From Chelydra serpentina (lineage: Eukaryota > Chordata > Testudines > Chelydridae), in the NCBI GenBank assembly GCA_037349315.1, contig JBAIAC010000030.1, forward strand, positions 13,909,501-13,973,500: a stretch of DNA of 64,000 nt. Reading direction: 5' to 3'. The position numbers and the translations under genes were made by a program. This document shows, piece after piece, positions 62,610-64,000 of the stretch (within the stretch, counting starts at the first letter, position 1; every line of letters starts with the position of its first letter). Below the pieces are notes generated by a model. It was not told the origin of the DNA and ran no database searches. It saw only the letters and a list, made by a program, of their open reading frames with translations.

Positions 62610-64000
62610 TACTAATAATAACACAGCTGCAGCTCCTGCTCTTATCCACTCCCAATGTCAATTCCTATATCTGTGATATCAAACAAAAATATTCTGGAAC
62701 TATGAAGCCTTGTGCTCAGCTGGCTTGCCTTAGCCAGACCCAGATGACTCTGTGGTAGGAAAAGAAAACCCAGCTGTCGGTTACTTAAACTGATGCCGCT
62801 GCTCATGATCTGAAACTGGCTGTTTTCTACAAATGCAACTTGCTCTGAAGGTCAGCGGGGGGAAAGATGTATTTTCAAACATCTTTGTGCCTTACCAAAG
62901 AGACCAATGAAATGTGTGTGCCATGGGACAGTACTGGGGCCCCTTCTTTCATGGGGCTGACACACATCTGATCCTCGCCATGCCGAAACACAAACAGTCT
63001 CTAGGATACCTCCCTACTGCTTCCTCTCTGACTGCACTCTTCTCCCCTCTTCCACCTTTCTCACCTCATTCCCCTCAATCTGTCCCTCACTAGCTCACCC
63101 ACTCCACAAGCCCTGCTTACCTCTTCCTACCCCCTCAGTCTCTGGGTCAGATGAAATCTTGGCTTGTGCTGGTCTTTCCCTGCCCACTGGGGTGGGAGTG
63201 GAGATTGCAGTGGCAGAAAGTAGCTGTACCTCCCCACCCACCCAGCAAGAGTCCCTGCCTAGCCTGGGTTATGGAGAGTCAGCATCTCCCCATTGCAGGG
63301 GCACCAGTGGAGCCTCCAGTGGAAATACCATCTGCCGTCTCCTGGAATGAGTCTGCACTGGCAAGCAGAAGGCTGGCCTTGGTGGCACCTCCCTGTGGAG
63401 CAGGGTGAAACCAGCCGACTATCTCCACTCCCCAACTCCAGACATATTCATCTAATGCGCTTTCTCCCACCCTCCTGTACTATTACATACACTGGTGCTC
63501 CCCTCTTCAGCCATCAGAGATCTTGCATTCATCTAAGAAGCACTCACACTTAGTCCATTTTCTTTCCAATCCCTTCCCTGATTGCAGGACCTCTCATCAC
63601 CATGTTCATCTGACTTACATTGGGGGCAAACTTAAGCACCACTAGGCATCATTAACCGCATCCTATAATGGCTGCACCTTCCAGAAACATCTGGAAGTGG
63701 ATATGGGATGGATGCAGCAGCAGCAGAATTGGTATTGCATGCCAAAGATTTGCTAGCATTGACGGAGTCTGTTGCTTTTGGTGCTGCAGAGTGGCGAGAG
63801 ATATGCAAATATGCAGATCAAATGAAGCTGCAGGACAGTTGGACAGTTATTTTTTCCAGGTTCTCTTAGACACATGACCATTCTGATCACATCATGCTGT
63901 AGGACATCCGCTTTTCATCTGAAATTGTTCCTTTCAGAGCTTTTATACCTCTTCTAATTTTTAGTCTACGTAGAGAATTTGCAAATCGTTTACACATGGA
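62610..64000. other. Unassigned intronic DNA
   Basis: The part 63000..63560 is C/T-rich and has overlapping short frames on both strands without domains. No GRK5 exon, 3' LTR or repeat is recognised up to the window end. Confidence 0.4.

Overview
The window is non-coding-rich vertebrate nuclear DNA, most likely from a cryptodiran turtle. The evidence is four tRNA-derived SINEs with the A-box/B-box head and CR1-like tail known from turtle (tortoise Pol III) SINEs, many CR1 LINE fragments on both strands, old MIR/L2 relics, and many GC-rich hAT-type elements with perfect 8-bp target-site duplications. The species assignment is an inference from repeat content.

The only host gene recognised is GRK5 (G protein-coupled receptor kinase 5) on the + strand. 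Two internal coding exons are visible: 31606..31718 (residues about 50-87 of the human protein) and 46821..46898 (about 88-113). Both lie in the N-terminal part of the RGS-homology domain, have proper AG/GT borders, and join in phase 0. Everything else is intron: at least 31.6 kb upstream, 15.1 kb between the exons and at least 17.1 kb downstream. I found no exon for the preceding segment (N-terminal basic region) or the following one.

Region by region: 1-6 kb holds CR1 and MIR relics. 6-11.3 kb holds a SINE and two hAT elements, one with a GC-rich minisatellite. 15-25.2 kb holds AT-rich MITEs, a 99% identical 236-bp direct repeat, a Penelope-like remnant, a palindromic MITE, an LTR-like insertion in a DNA element and a SINE. 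28.8-30.2 kb is a cluster of three DNA elements. 31.6-34.6 kb has the first GRK5 exon, a triple octamer motif and a DNA element split by a SINE. 35-40 kb has hAT elements and a CR1 split by a MITE. 42-52 kb has CR1, L2 and small DNA elements around the second exon. 59.3-62.6 kb is a 3'-truncated Ty3/Gypsy-type retrotransposon with a 5' LTR, a SCAN-like gag capsid, a CCHC knuckle and a protease region split by a SINE. Its reading frame is broken in several places.

Most long ORFs in the window are by-chance frames in GC-rich tandem repeats or transposons. I see no bacterial-style operon, CRISPR array, rRNA or functional tRNA gene. No undescribed gene system could be supported. The most notable signals are the very young 236-bp duplication, the shared-terminus hAT families, the LINE/SINE tail pairs, the 18-bp-period octamer cluster and the large set of short palindromic elements.
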